Assembly (NCBI GenBank): GCA_036005125.1
Contig: DASYQV010000216.1
Coordinates: 1 to 21,913, forward strand
Source: DASYQV01 sp036005125
Lineage (GTDB): Bacteria; Acidobacteriota; Vicinamibacteria; Vicinamibacterales; UBA2999
DNA: 21,913 bases
Reading direction: 5' to 3'
The notes beneath the pieces are model-generated. The model did no database searches, was not told the origin of the DNA, and saw only the letters and a list, made by a program, of their open reading frames with translations. Shown here piece by piece: positions 1 through 7,616 of the stretch; position 1 is the first letter of the stretch, and every line of letters starts with the position of its first letter. Position numbers and translations under genes: made by a program.

Positions 1-189
1 CTCTGTTCGTGCCCCACCGAGACGTGGCACGTTGGAAAGATCGACCCGAAGGCGATGAGAGTACAGGAGCTTCTGAAACTCCCTTATAAAGAAGGCTTCG
101 TCGCTGCTACCGTGGCGGTTCAGATCGGGAAGGAAATCTGGATAGGGACCAACCGCGGCGATCGCATCGGGCACTTCCCGGCGCCGTAG
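1..189 (+). CDS. C-terminal fragment of a beta-propeller protein (SMP-30/strictosidine synthase-like), 5' end outside window
   Basis: Frame 1 is open from the first base to a TAG stop at 187-189 and gives the last 62 residues of a protein that starts upstream. The fragment reads as two propeller strands: a WHVGKIDPKAMRVQELL segment followed by a VAVQIGKEIWIGTNRGDRI segment. This is the alternation of 'value computed' and 'it is displayed/has effect' strands typical of six-bladed propellers of the SMP-30/gluconolactonase and strictosidine-synthase-like type. No catalytic residue can be assigned from this fragment. The gene lies on the same strand as the next real gene but is separated from it by about 490 bases of repeats, so the two are unlikely to share a transcript. 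The coding call is fairly sure; the family is an inference from the strand pattern only. Confidence 0.6.
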   Translation, partial: LCSCPTETWHVGKIDPKAMRVQELLKLPYKEGFVAATVAVQIGKEIWIGTNRGDRIGHFPAP

Positions 190-241
190 CCGAGCGCGAT
201 GACACGGGAGCCGCTCGAGCGCCGGGGACGCGGAGGGCGCT

Positions 242-503
242 GAGACGGATCTCACGCGGAGATCGCTGAGGGGCAGAGAACTTCGCCATTCATCAGTGAT
301 GGACCGTTCGACCGTCGGCCTGCTTGCAGGCCGACACGCGTGGGACGAGACCTCGAACAGCAAATCGCAGGACGATCCAGGGCGATTTGTTGTTCGAGGT
401 CTCGTTCCACGCGAGCCGCCTCCGGCGGCCGGTCGAACGGCTCAATGTTCATTGCGTTAGAATTGTCCTCCGCGCCTCCGCGATCTCTGCGTGAGATCGT
501 CTC
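242..503. repeat. Large nested palindrome with cloverleaf-like interior
   Basis: This gene-free stretch is built from nested inverted repeats. The outermost arms are 242-266 and 480-503 (about 24 of 25 positions, one gap and one G-T). The next arms are 304-314 and 430-440 (11 perfect pairs). Inside these lie three hairpins in a row: 314-335 (10 perfect pairs, almost no loop), 337-367 with 383-413 (31 positions, the only two non-Watson-Crick positions being G-T), and 415-420 with 424-429 (6 pairs, 3-base loop). The only differences in the long hairpin are G-U pairs, so the structure would form fully in RNA. The outer arm at 239-270 resembles the GAGACGGAT-type repeat at 14021-14062. No transposase is nearby. 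It may be a non-autonomous mobile palindrome or a structured RNA. Confidence 0.8.
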
Positions 504-548
504 TCCGATCTCCTGGCCCTCTGCGACGACCTACGAAGCTCGTCAAAA

Positions 549-614
549 CCTTCGTGAACTTCGTGTCCTTCGTGGCTGAAGACTTCGTGGACTTCGTGGC
601 TGAGACTTCGCGGC
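549..614. repeat. 9-bp tandem repeat, CTTCGTGNN units
   Basis: Units of CTTCGTG plus two bases start at 550, 559, 568, 583 and 592, with a degenerate one at 606; the period of 9 is broken by short TGAAGA/TGAGA spacers. Because 9 is a multiple of 3, the tract stays open on the minus strand and reads as an artificial HEVHEVFSHEGHEVHEG-type peptide, which I do not consider a gene. Tracts of this kind are scattered in several high-GC soil and planctomycete-like genomes. It ends about 70 bases before the start of the TIGR03435 gene, so it could lie in that gene's leader. I see no gene elsewhere in 190-681. Confidence 0.75.
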
Positions 615-681
615 CTGGCGTCCGACGACCAAAATCGGTCATCTCGTGTCAAAAGGATCGGCGAAAAGAGGACCGCCACCC

Positions 682-1584
682 ATGAGCAACCGCAGAGCCT
701 TCTGGATGGGCGTGGGGATCGTGGCAATCGTCACACCGCTCGCGATTGGGCCGCTCGGTGCCCAGTCACAGCCGCCTGCCTCAGCCAGCCCGACATTCGA
801 GGTCGCCTCGGTCAAGCCGAACAAGTCGGGAGACGGGCGGATCTTTTTCGGGATGCAACCGGGCGGACGGTTCACGGCCACGAATGTGCCGCTTCGGGAA
901 TTGATCCGCATGGCGTACTTAATCCAGGGCTTCCAACTCGTTGGCGGTCCTGACTGGATCGGTTCCGAACGCTTCGATGTCGTGGCAAAGGCCGAGGGTG
1001 ATGTGCCGCGGCCGGTGCCAGGCGGCCCACCAGGACCGATGTTCCTGATGGTGAGGGCACTGCTGGCCGAGCGATTCAAGCTCGCCGTGCACAACGAGAG
1101 CCGGGACCTTCCAATTTACGCGCTCGTTCTCGCGAGATCCGACGGCCGGCTCGGGCCGCAGCTACGTGTCTCGCAGGTTGACTGTGCCGCCCTCATCGCC
1201 TCCCGAAAGCCCGGCGGGCCACCGCCCGTCCCTCCGAACCCGGGCGAGCGACCGCAATGCGGGATGTTCATGGGCATAAGCCGCATTGCCGCGGGAGGAG
1301 TCGGGATGGGGCAAGTGGCGACGACGCTGTCGCAACGTGTCAACCGTGTGGTCGTGGACAAGACCGGGCTTACCGGCCTGTATGAATTCGAGCTCGAATT
1401 CACACCCGATCAATTGCCACAGGGGCCACCACCGCCAGGCGCGCCGCCACTTCCACCGATCGATCCGAACGGTCCGTCGATCTTCACGGCGTTGCAGGAG
1501 CAACTCGGGCTCAAGCTGGATTCACAGCGAGGTCCCGTCGAGGTTGTCGTGATTGATAGCGTCGAACGGCCGACTCCGGACTGA
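682..1584 (+). CDS. TIGR03435 family soil-associated secreted protein
   Basis: A 300-residue protein with an N-terminal signal peptide (about residues 1-28, hydrophobic WMGVGIVAIVTPLAIGPLG, cleavage after GAQS or nearby). The mature part opens with FEVASVKPN, a signature of the TIGR03435 family that is greatly expanded in Acidobacteriota. Further family segments are GGRFTATNVPLRELI, an F-VAKAEGD segment near 120, ERFKLAVHNESRDLPIYALV, and a C-terminal VVVDKTGLTGLYEFELEFTPD. A proline/glycine-rich loop lies near residues 245-265. The ATG at 682 is preferred over an in-frame GTG at 646 because an AAAGAGGA ribosome site lies about 10 bases before it and the signal peptide begins there. The biochemical function of the family is unknown. 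It lies 21 bases upstream of the TonB-dependent receptor, probably in the same operon. Confidence 0.85.
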   Translation: MSNRRAFWMGVGIVAIVTPLAIGPLGAQSQPPASASPTFEVASVKPNKSGDGRIFFGMQPGGRFTATNVPLRELIRMAYLIQGFQLVGGPDWIGSERFDVVAKAEGDVPRPVPGGPPGPMFLMVRALLAERFKLAVHNESRDLPIYALVLARSDGRLGPQLRVSQVDCAALIASRKPGGPPPVPPNPGERPQCGMFMGISRIAAGGVGMGQVATTLSQRVNRVVVDKTGLTGLYEFELEFTPDQLPQGPPPPGAPPLPPIDPNGPSIFTALQEQLGLKLDSQRGPVEVVVIDSVERPTPD

Positions 1585-1605
1585 TATAGATTCGGTCGGT
1601 GGGCA

Positions 1606-4600
1606 GTGCGACACTCACATTGGCACGGCGCAACCTCCTGCCTGATCGTGGTCGTGTGTATCGTGGGAGCGCGCCACGTGCGCGCCGCGTCGGACCACTA
1701 CGGCCAGGTCACAATCGGAGGCGTGCCCATTCCCGGCGCGACGGTTACCGCGACGCACGGCGACCAGCAGGTTGTCGCGGTCACCGATCAGCGAGGCGTC
1801 TACCGGCTCGCGGAGCTCGCCGACGGCGTGTGGACGGTTCGGGTCGAGATGCTCGGGTTCTCGACGCTCCAACGCGACGTCACCATCGTGGCTGACACGC
1901 CAGCTTCAACCTGGGAGCTTACGTTACTGCCGTTCGAAGAGATCACGCGCGGTCTTCCGACTCCGGTCAGCGGCGCGGCGGCGAAGACGGACAATCCGAT
2001 AACAACGAGAGCGGCGAAGGGAACCGCCGCGGGACCGCGCCCCCAAAGAGGCTTCCAGCGCGCAGGGGTGAATCCGTCAACGACCGCATCCGCCGTGACA
2101 ACCAACGACGCCCGTCGCTTCCCGGATGAGCCAAGCGGGGATCTCGGCATGGGTGCCGCCGACGGATTCGTGATCAACGGCAGCGTGAACAACAGTGCTG
2201 CCTCACCGTTCGCACAGCTGCGAGCGTTCGGGAACAACCGGCCAGGCCAACGCTCGCTGTACAACGGCGGGGTCGCCGTCCTTGGAGGCAACTCCGCATG
2301 GGATGCGCGCCCGTTCTCGTTTTCGGGCCATCAGAATGCGAAGCCCTCGTACACCGACCTGCACCTCGTCGGAAACTTCGGCGGTCCTCTGAAAATTCCG
2401 CGTCTCATCAGGAACGGGCCGCAACTGTTCGTCGGCGTCCAGCGAACGGCAGACACGAGTGCGGCGACGCAATCGGCCTTGATGCCGACGGCTCTGGAGC
2501 GGCTTGGAGACCTGTCGCAGACTCGCGACGTGGCAGGCCGCGCGGTTCAGGTGATCGATCCCCTTACCGGGCTGCCGTTCCCGGGAAATGTCATTCCCCA
2601 GGAAAGAATCACTCCGCAGGCCGCGGCGCTTCTGGCCTATTACCCTCAATCGAATCTCAATGCGTCCGGCCGCTTCAACTATCAGGCGCCGGTTCTCAGC
2701 AACATCCGGCAGGACAGCTTTCAATCGCGTCTGACGCAACCACTCAATACCCGCAATCAGCTGTCTGGCACCTTCGCATACCAGCGAACGAGGACCGATA
2801 CAACCGGTCTGTTTGGTTTCGAGGATTCCAACGATGTGTCGGGCGTCGACGCGGCGGCAAACTGGTCGCATCGCTTCTCGCAGTTCTTGTCGCTCCGCCT
2901 CCGCTATCAATTCACGCGCCTGACGACCGAGGTCACGCCGTACTTCTCGAATCGCACGAACGTGTCGGGCGAGGCTGGCATCGCAGGCAACGCGCAAGAC
3001 CCCGTGAACTGGGGCCCTCCAAGCCTGATCTTCGCAAGCGGAATAGCCGGACTGTCCGATGCCCTGTACGCATTCACCCGCAGCCAGACGAACGGCTGGT
3101 CCGCCGAAACCTTCTGGAGCACCCGGGGACGTCACAACATCACGTTTGGCGGCGATGTCCGGCGGCACCACATCGATATCCTCTCGCAACAGGATCCGCG
3201 CGGGACATTTGCGTTTACCGGCGCCGCCACCGGATCGGATCTGGCTGATTTCCTGCTGGGCGTCCCCTCCACGAGCTCCATTGCGTTCGGGAATGCCGAC
3301 AAGTACCTCCGCGCATCTTCTTACGACGCGTACGTCTCCGACGACTGGAGGGTATCCCCTACCCTCACTGTGAATGCTGGCGTTCGCTGGGAGTACGAAG
3401 CGCCGATCACCGAACAGTTCGGCCGGCTGGTGAACCTCGACATCGCGCCAGGCTTCACCGGGGTCGCTCCGCTCGTTGCGAGAGAATCGGTCGGCGCATT
3501 GACCGGCCGGAGATATTCTGATTCGTTGCTACGCCCGGACAAGGGTGGTATCCAGCCCCGGGTCGGCGTTTCATGGCGTCCCGTTGCGGGGTCGTCGCTC
3601 GTCATTCGGGGCGGATACGGCATCTATCGCAACACCTCGGTCTACCAGTCGATCGCGACGCTGCTCGCCCAGCAGCCGCCCTTGTCGACGACGTTCAGCG
3701 TGGAGAACAGCGTGATGAATCCGCTGACCCTCGCCAACGGATTCGTGGCGCCCGCGGGCATCACGACGAATACCTTCGCGGTCGATCCAGACTTTCACGT
3801 AGGCTACGCGCACAACTGGCAGCTCTCGATCCAGCGCGATCTGCCTCATTCGCTCAACGTGATGGCGACGTATCTGGGCAGCAGGGGAAGCCGGCTGATG
3901 CAGCAGTTCCTGCCCAATACATTTCCATCCGGCGCGCCGAACCCCTGTCCTGCATGTCCTTCCGGATTCGTGTACCTGACGTCGAACGGCAGCTCCTCGC
4001 GACACGCCGGCCAGTTCCAGGTGCGACGTCGCTTGCGCAACGGTCTGACCGCGACGGTCCAGTACACCTTGTCGAAAGCGGTCGACAATGCGTCGGCGTT
4101 CGGTGGAGCAAGCCTCGCCGGTGCGGCCATCGCTCAGGACTGGCGTAATCTCGATGCCGAACGCGGGCCGTCGAATTTCGATCAACGCCACCTCCTGACC
4201 GCGCAGTTCGAATACACCACAGGTGTCGGCGTCAGTGGTGGCGCGCTGACGAACGGGTTGAAGGGATCGTTCTGGAAAGGCTGGACCTTTCTCAGCCAGC
4301 TCACCGCGGGAAGCGGCCTGCCGTTGACGCCGGTGTACCTGACGCCTGTGCCGGGGACTGGCTTCACTGGAACGGTCCGTGCGGACGCTACCGGCGCGCC
4401 TGCCGATGCGCCGTCTGGCTTCTACCTCAACCCCGCGGCATATGCTCCGCCGGCTCCGGGACACTGGGGCACCGCCGGTCGAAACTCGGTGACCGGTCCC
4501 GCGCAGTTCCTGCTGAACACGGGAATCGGCCGGACGATCCCATCGGGCAATCGGCTCAGCGTCGACTGGCGGATTGATGCGACGAACGTGCTCAACGGTG

Positions 4601-4707
4601 TCACCTACGCCAGCATCAACACCATCGTCGTGAGCCCGCAGTTCGGACTGCCCAATCGAGCGAACCCGATGAGGAAGCTGCAAACCAGTCTGCGCGTGAG
4701 ATTCTAG
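1606..4707 (+). CDS. Oar-like TonB-dependent outer-membrane receptor with carboxypeptidase-regulatory domain
   Basis: A 1033-residue protein with a signal peptide (residues 1-28, IVVVCIVGARHVRA). It is followed by a CarboxypepD_reg-like Ig fold at about 30-105 (GQVTIGGVPIPGATVTATHG, then TDQRGVYRLAELADGVWTVRVEMLGF), a low-complexity linker, and a long region rich in alternating aromatic/polar strands that ends in LQTSLRVRF. The terminal Phe is typical of outer-membrane beta-barrels inserted by the Bam complex. Length and layout match acidobacterial Oar-like receptors, which import large or poorly known substrates. I could not recognise a clear TonB box or a well-conserved plug. The GTG start at 1606 is chosen because the signal peptide begins there; the ribosome site is weak (GGTGGG). 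The stop overlaps the start of the VWA gene by one base, implying translational coupling. Substrate unknown. Confidence 0.85.
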   Translation: MRHSHWHGATSCLIVVVCIVGARHVRAASDHYGQVTIGGVPIPGATVTATHGDQQVVAVTDQRGVYRLAELADGVWTVRVEMLGFSTLQRDVTIVADTPASTWELTLLPFEEITRGLPTPVSGAAAKTDNPITTRAAKGTAAGPRPQRGFQRAGVNPSTTASAVTTNDARRFPDEPSGDLGMGAADGFVINGSVNNSAASPFAQLRAFGNNRPGQRSLYNGGVAVLGGNSAWDARPFSFSGHQNAKPSYTDLHLVGNFGGPLKIPRLIRNGPQLFVGVQRTADTSAATQSALMPTALERLGDLSQTRDVAGRAVQVIDPLTGLPFPGNVIPQERITPQAAALLAYYPQSNLNASGRFNYQAPVLSNIRQDSFQSRLTQPLNTRNQLSGTFAYQRTRTDTTGLFGFEDSNDVSGVDAAANWSHRFSQFLSLRLRYQFTRLTTEVTPYFSNRTNVSGEAGIAGNAQDPVNWGPPSLIFASGIAGLSDALYAFTRSQTNGWSAETFWSTRGRHNITFGGDVRRHHIDILSQQDPRGTFAFTGAATGSDLADFLLGVPSTSSIAFGNADKYLRASSYDAYVSDDWRVSPTLTVNAGVRWEYEAPITEQFGRLVNLDIAPGFTGVAPLVARESVGALTGRRYSDSLLRPDKGGIQPRVGVSWRPVAGSSLVIRGGYGIYRNTSVYQSIATLLAQQPPLSTTFSVENSVMNPLTLANGFVAPAGITTNTFAVDPDFHVGYAHNWQLSIQRDLPHSLNVMATYLGSRGSRLMQQFLPNTFPSGAPNPCPACPSGFVYLTSNGSSSRHAGQFQVRRRLRNGLTATVQYTLSKAVDNASAFGGASLAGAAIAQDWRNLDAERGPSNFDQRHLLTAQFEYTTGVGVSGGALTNGLKGSFWKGWTFLSQLTAGSGLPLTPVYLTPVPGTGFTGTVRADATGAPADAPSGFYLNPAAYAPPAPGHWGTAGRNSVTGPAQFLLNTGIGRTIPSGNRLSVDWRIDATNVLNGVTYASINTIVVSPQFGLPNRANPMRKLQTSLRVRF

Positions 4708-6869
4708 TGTCCCGAATCCCTGGCCTGCTCGTCGTCCTCATCCTGTGCGCCGCAATCACCGGCGCTCAACAGACCGGGGTCCCCACCGCGCGTAGTGTGC
4801 GCGGTGGGGTGGAGACCGGGGTCCCCACCGCGCGTGGTGGAGACCTGGGTCCCCACCGCGCGGTCGAGAGCAAGCCAACATTTCGAACCACCACAAGGCT
4901 AATCGTGCAAACCGTCGCGGTGACCGATGCGAACGGGAATCCGGTTGAAGGATTGACCGCGAACGATTTCATCCTCACCGAGGATGGCGTCGCTCAAACG
5001 ATCTCGCTCGTAGAGTTCCAACGGATAGAAAAAAAATCCGGCGCCGCTCCCCCGGGTCTTTCAACTGCGGCTGGCGGTCGCGTGGCGCCGACGACCGGCA
5101 CGCAGATTTCCTCGGGACCGCCCGGCGACGTTCGCTATCGCAATCGACGCCTGCTGGTGCTGTACTTCGATCTCTCGGCAATGCCGCCAGCCGATCAGAT
5201 GCGCGCGTACACGAACGCGCAGAAGTTCGTCGACACGCGCATGGACCCCGCGGATCTCGTGGCGATCATGACGTTCCAGGGTGGCGCCGTGCGGGTGAAG
5301 CAGGATTTCACCGACAATCGCGCAGCCTTGCGCGAGGCCATTGCCCGGCTGATCTTTGGCGACGACCTCGACGGCGACGGCATCCCCGATAATCCCGACA
5401 CCGGCTCGGCGTTCGGCCAGGATGACGCCGAGTTCAACATCTTCAACACCGATCGTCAGTTGTCGGCGCTGCAGACGGCGGTTGCGATGCTCCGGCCCCT
5501 TCCGAAGCAGAAAGCGCTCGTCTACTTCGGCAGCGGTCTGAGACTCAACGGCGCGGACAACCAGGCGCAGCTTCGCGCCACCGTGAACGAGGCGATCCGT
5601 TCGAACGTGTCAATCCACCCGATTGACGCACGCGGCCTCGTGGCACGCGCTCCGCTCGGCGACGCGACGACCCGCTCGCCAGGAGGCATCGGCATGTTCT
5701 CCGGTCAACTGGTCCAGGCGGGGATGACCAACTTCCAGCGTTCGCAGGACACGCTCTATGCCCTCGCGAAGGACACGGGCGGCAAGGCGATGTTCGACTA
5801 CAACGATCTGTCGCTCGGCATTGCGCAGGCAGCCGATTCCGTGACGAGCTATTACATCATCGGCTATTACAGCACGAACACCGCGTCCGATGGCCGCTTC
5901 CGTCGGGTGCGGATCTCGTTGAGGAGCGGGCTGTCCGCCAGCCTTTCATATCGCCAGGGTTATTACGCGGACAAGGAATTCCGCCGCTTCACCGCTGCCG
6001 ACAAGGAGCGCCAGCTCGAAGAAGCGCTCATGCTGGAGAACCCCATCACGGAGATCACGATTGCGATGGAGGTCAATTACTTTCAATTGAATCGCGCCGA
6101 GTATTTCGTTCCGGTGGCGGTGAAGATTCCAGGCGGCGAGCTGGCGCTGGCCAGGCGTCGCGGAGCCGCGCGGACGGAGATCGATTTCATCGGCGAGGTG
6201 AAGGACGACTACGGGATCACGATGCAGAACGTGCGGGACAAGCTGGACATCAGGCTGAGCGACGCAACGGCAAGCCAGCTCGCGACCCGGCCGATCCAGT
6301 ACCAGACCGGCTTCACGCTGTTGCCGGGCAAGTACGTCATCAAGTTCCTGGCACGCGACGCGACGACCGGAAGAATCGGTACTTACCAGACGCCGTTCAC
6401 CATTCCCAACCTCAATCGCGAAGAACAGCGTATTCCGATCAGCTCCGTCGTTCTCGGCAGCCAGCGCGTGGCGGCTGGAGACGCGCTGTACACGGCCCGG
6501 CAGAAAATTGCATCGGACGCCGCCAACCCGCTCGTGTACGAGGGACAGACGCTCATACCGAGCGTCACGCGCGTCTTCAGCAAGAGCCGGGATATGTACG
6601 TGTTTCTTCAGGCCTATCAGCGAAACGCGACGACCACCCAACCGCTCGTCGCGTTCGTCAGCTTCTATCGCGACGAGGTGAAAGCATTCGAAACCCCGCC
6701 ACTGGCGGTCACGGATGGGTTGGATACGAGATCCAAGGCTGTGCCGCTGCGATTCAGCCTTGCGCTCGAGAGCCTGCAGCCAGGCAAGTATGACTGCCAG
6801 GTCACCGTACTGGACCCGACGGGCCGCCGGGTCGCGTTCTGGCGCGCGCCCGTGGTGGTTGGTCCCTAG
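4707..6869 (+). CDS. VWFA-related acidobacterial domain protein (TIGR03436-like)
   Basis: A 720-residue secreted protein. The signal peptide is residues 1-20 (LLVVLILCAAITGAQ). Residues 22-52 are an unusual insert encoded by three copies of a dispersed DNA repeat. Residues about 60-105 form the FRTTTRLIVQTVAVTDANG / LTANDFILTEDG segment typical of this family. A von Willebrand factor A-like domain follows at about 145-415. Its MIDAS motif is degenerate: DxSxM (D155, S157, M159) instead of DxSxS. An acidic DLDGDGIPDNPD loop in the middle resembles a calcium-binding loop. The C-terminal 300 residues are a beta-rich region of unknown role. The GTG start overlaps the receptor stop (TAGTG), so the two are probably translated together. 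Its role, perhaps protein-protein adhesion at the envelope, is inferred. Confidence 0.85.
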   Translation: MSRIPGLLVVLILCAAITGAQQTGVPTARSVRGGVETGVPTARGGDLGPHRAVESKPTFRTTTRLIVQTVAVTDANGNPVEGLTANDFILTEDGVAQTISLVEFQRIEKKSGAAPPGLSTAAGGRVAPTTGTQISSGPPGDVRYRNRRLLVLYFDLSAMPPADQMRAYTNAQKFVDTRMDPADLVAIMTFQGGAVRVKQDFTDNRAALREAIARLIFGDDLDGDGIPDNPDTGSAFGQDDAEFNIFNTDRQLSALQTAVAMLRPLPKQKALVYFGSGLRLNGADNQAQLRATVNEAIRSNVSIHPIDARGLVARAPLGDATTRSPGGIGMFSGQLVQAGMTNFQRSQDTLYALAKDTGGKAMFDYNDLSLGIAQAADSVTSYYIIGYYSTNTASDGRFRRVRISLRSGLSASLSYRQGYYADKEFRRFTAADKERQLEEALMLENPITEITIAMEVNYFQLNRAEYFVPVAVKIPGGELALARRRGAARTEIDFIGEVKDDYGITMQNVRDKLDIRLSDATASQLATRPIQYQTGFTLLPGKYVIKFLARDATTGRIGTYQTPFTIPNLNREEQRIPISSVVLGSQRVAAGDALYTARQKIASDAANPLVYEGQTLIPSVTRVFSKSRDMYVFLQAYQRNATTTQPLVAFVSFYRDEVKAFETPPLAVTDGLDTRSKAVPLRFSLALESLQPGKYDCQVTVLDPTGRRVAFWRAPVVVGP
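4771..4862 (+). repeat. Three direct copies of a dispersed GC-rich repeat inside a coding sequence
   Basis: A 22-base unit containing CCGGGGTCCCCACCGCGCG occurs at 4771-4792, 4813-4834 and, with one change, 4841-4862. The start-to-start spacings are 42 and 28 bases, so the third copy is read in a different frame from the first two (TGVPTAR, TGVPTAR, then LGPHRAV). The first copy also forms an 11-pair hairpin, 4781-4791 with 4799-4809. The same unit, with AACGCGCG in place of ACCGCGCG, is found between genes at 15293-15313, 16277-16296 (inverted) and, degenerate, 18441-18470. Confidence 0.85.
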
Positions 6870-6887
6870 CCCGCAGCCGTTCGTGGG

Positions 6888-6920
6888 CAGACGTACGTAG
6901 GCCGCATCTTTAGATGCGGC
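6888..6920. repeat. Intergenic repeat ACGTACGTAGGCCG with short hairpin
   Basis: CAGACGTACGTAGGCCG (6888-6904) is identical to 10167-10183. It runs into GCCGCATCTTTAGATGCGGC at 6901-6920, a hairpin of 9 perfect pairs with a TT turn. It begins 19 bases after the VWA stop codon. No T-tract follows on the plus strand, so it is not a classical intrinsic terminator, though it could protect the 3' end of the transcript. Confidence 0.7.
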
Positions 6921-6956
6921 CCAGTAAAATCACCAAAATTACGTCGTGCCGGGTCT

Positions 6957-6976
6957 AACCAGTCAAGGGCTCTGCC
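6957..6976. repeat. Dispersed 20-mer AACCAGTCAAGGGCTCTGCC, copy 1
   Basis: This 20-base sequence is identical to 15272-15291 and forms one arm of the long inverted repeat there. Read on the minus strand it contains TTGACT, a good match to a -35 box. A shorter look-alike (GCCAGTCAAGG) is at 19072-19082. It sits between the VWA stop and the convergent small secreted protein. Confidence 0.7.
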
Positions 6977-7047
6977 CGTTTCTGGCGTTCATATCGATCG
7001 CCGCGTCGACGATTCCCGCGGTACGAGCGGCTCGCCGCGCCTCGACG

Positions 7048-7524
7048 TCATTTCGTTGAGATTTCGCAGTCGCCGTAGTACTGCTCGGGCCGTGACGTAA
7101 ACCCGGGAAGCGAGACCTCCGTGTATTCGTGCCGCGTGTGCACCGCCTTGTATTTGCCCGGGCGGCTCTCCTTGTCGAATACGGTCGTGATGCGCAGCAT
7201 GCCTTCACCGCTGATCTCGAGAAGGTGCAGGCTCCAGGTCGAGAGCTTCGCCGTGATGTGCAGGTCGCCGTACGGCCCCTTGGCCCGCGCGGTGCCGTCC
7301 TCGATATCGATCTCGTCGAACGCCACGGAGAGGGACGCCTTCTTGAGCTCCGCTTTCGGCTCGCCGTCGGCCCACGTGCCGACGGTATACAACGGGAAAA
7401 CACATTTGACGCTCCTGGCCGCGGCGAGGACCGGTGAGAGGGAGCTTTGAGTGCTGGCGGCCCGGGAGCACGGAAACACGACCATAACGAGCAGCGTCAT
7501 CGCGATACGGGTGTTCATCGACAT
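7048..7524 (-). CDS. Small secreted protein of unknown function
   Basis: A 158-residue protein with a clear N-terminal signal peptide (MTLLVMVVFPCSRAAS within the first 25 residues). The rest is a compact, probably beta-rich domain with segments VKCVFPLYTVGTW, LSVAFDEIDIEDGTARAKG, ITTVFDKESRPGKYKAVHTRHEY and a C-terminal YYGDCEIST. The two cysteines of the mature part (in VKCVF and GDCEI) could form a disulfide in the periplasm. I do not recognise the family. Either ATG may be the start: 7524, or 7518, which has the better spacing from a TAGGAA ribosome site. The gene is divergent from the FMN-binding protein gene, 92 bases between them, so the two could share a regulatory region. Any functional link is a guess. 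Confidence 0.75.
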   Translation of the reverse strand: MSMNTRIAMTLLVMVVFPCSRAASTQSSLSPVLAAARSVKCVFPLYTVGTWADGEPKAELKKASLSVAFDEIDIEDGTARAKGPYGDLHITAKLSTWSLHLLEISGEGMLRITTVFDKESRPGKYKAVHTRHEYTEVSLPGFTSRPEQYYGDCEISTK

Positions 7525-7584
7525 TTCCTACCCCCGGTCTGAACCTCGAGCGCGCAGGCGCGACGGCGCGCGACCGAAGAACGA

Positions 7585-7590
7585 TATAAT
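7585..7590 (+). promoter_or_regulatory. Perfect TATAAT -10 box upstream of the FMN-binding gene
   Basis: TATAAT at 7585-7590 lies 26 bases before the ATG at 7617 in the divergent gap of 92 bases. No convincing -35 box lies 16-18 bases upstream (the bases there are GC-rich), so the promoter may need an activator or a different sigma factor. Confidence 0.4.
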
Positions 7591-7616
7591 CGGCCGCTCC
7601 GATAGGCAAACGTTCA

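Noticed and set aside
242..503. CRISPR array or tRNA-like gene in the palindromic region
   Set aside because: There are no equal-length repeats with unique spacers, and the cloverleaf has stems far longer than a tRNA and no CCA end or conserved T-loop.
449..727. Minus-strand open frame with HEVHEV/HEGHE and HAEIAEARR peptides
   Set aside because: It is produced by the 9-bp tandem repeat and the GCGGAG-type repeat staying in frame; no start signal, no domain, and it overlaps the start of a real gene.
2203..3189. Long minus-strand open frame of 328 codons inside the receptor gene
   Set aside because: Arginine-rich shadow of the high-GC coding strand; no domain, signal peptide or ribosome site. 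The same applies to 3571-4683, 5946-6641 and 8159-9088.
6888..6920. Intrinsic terminator after the VWA gene
   Set aside because: The hairpin is good but CCAGTAAAATC follows, with no T-tract on the plus strand.
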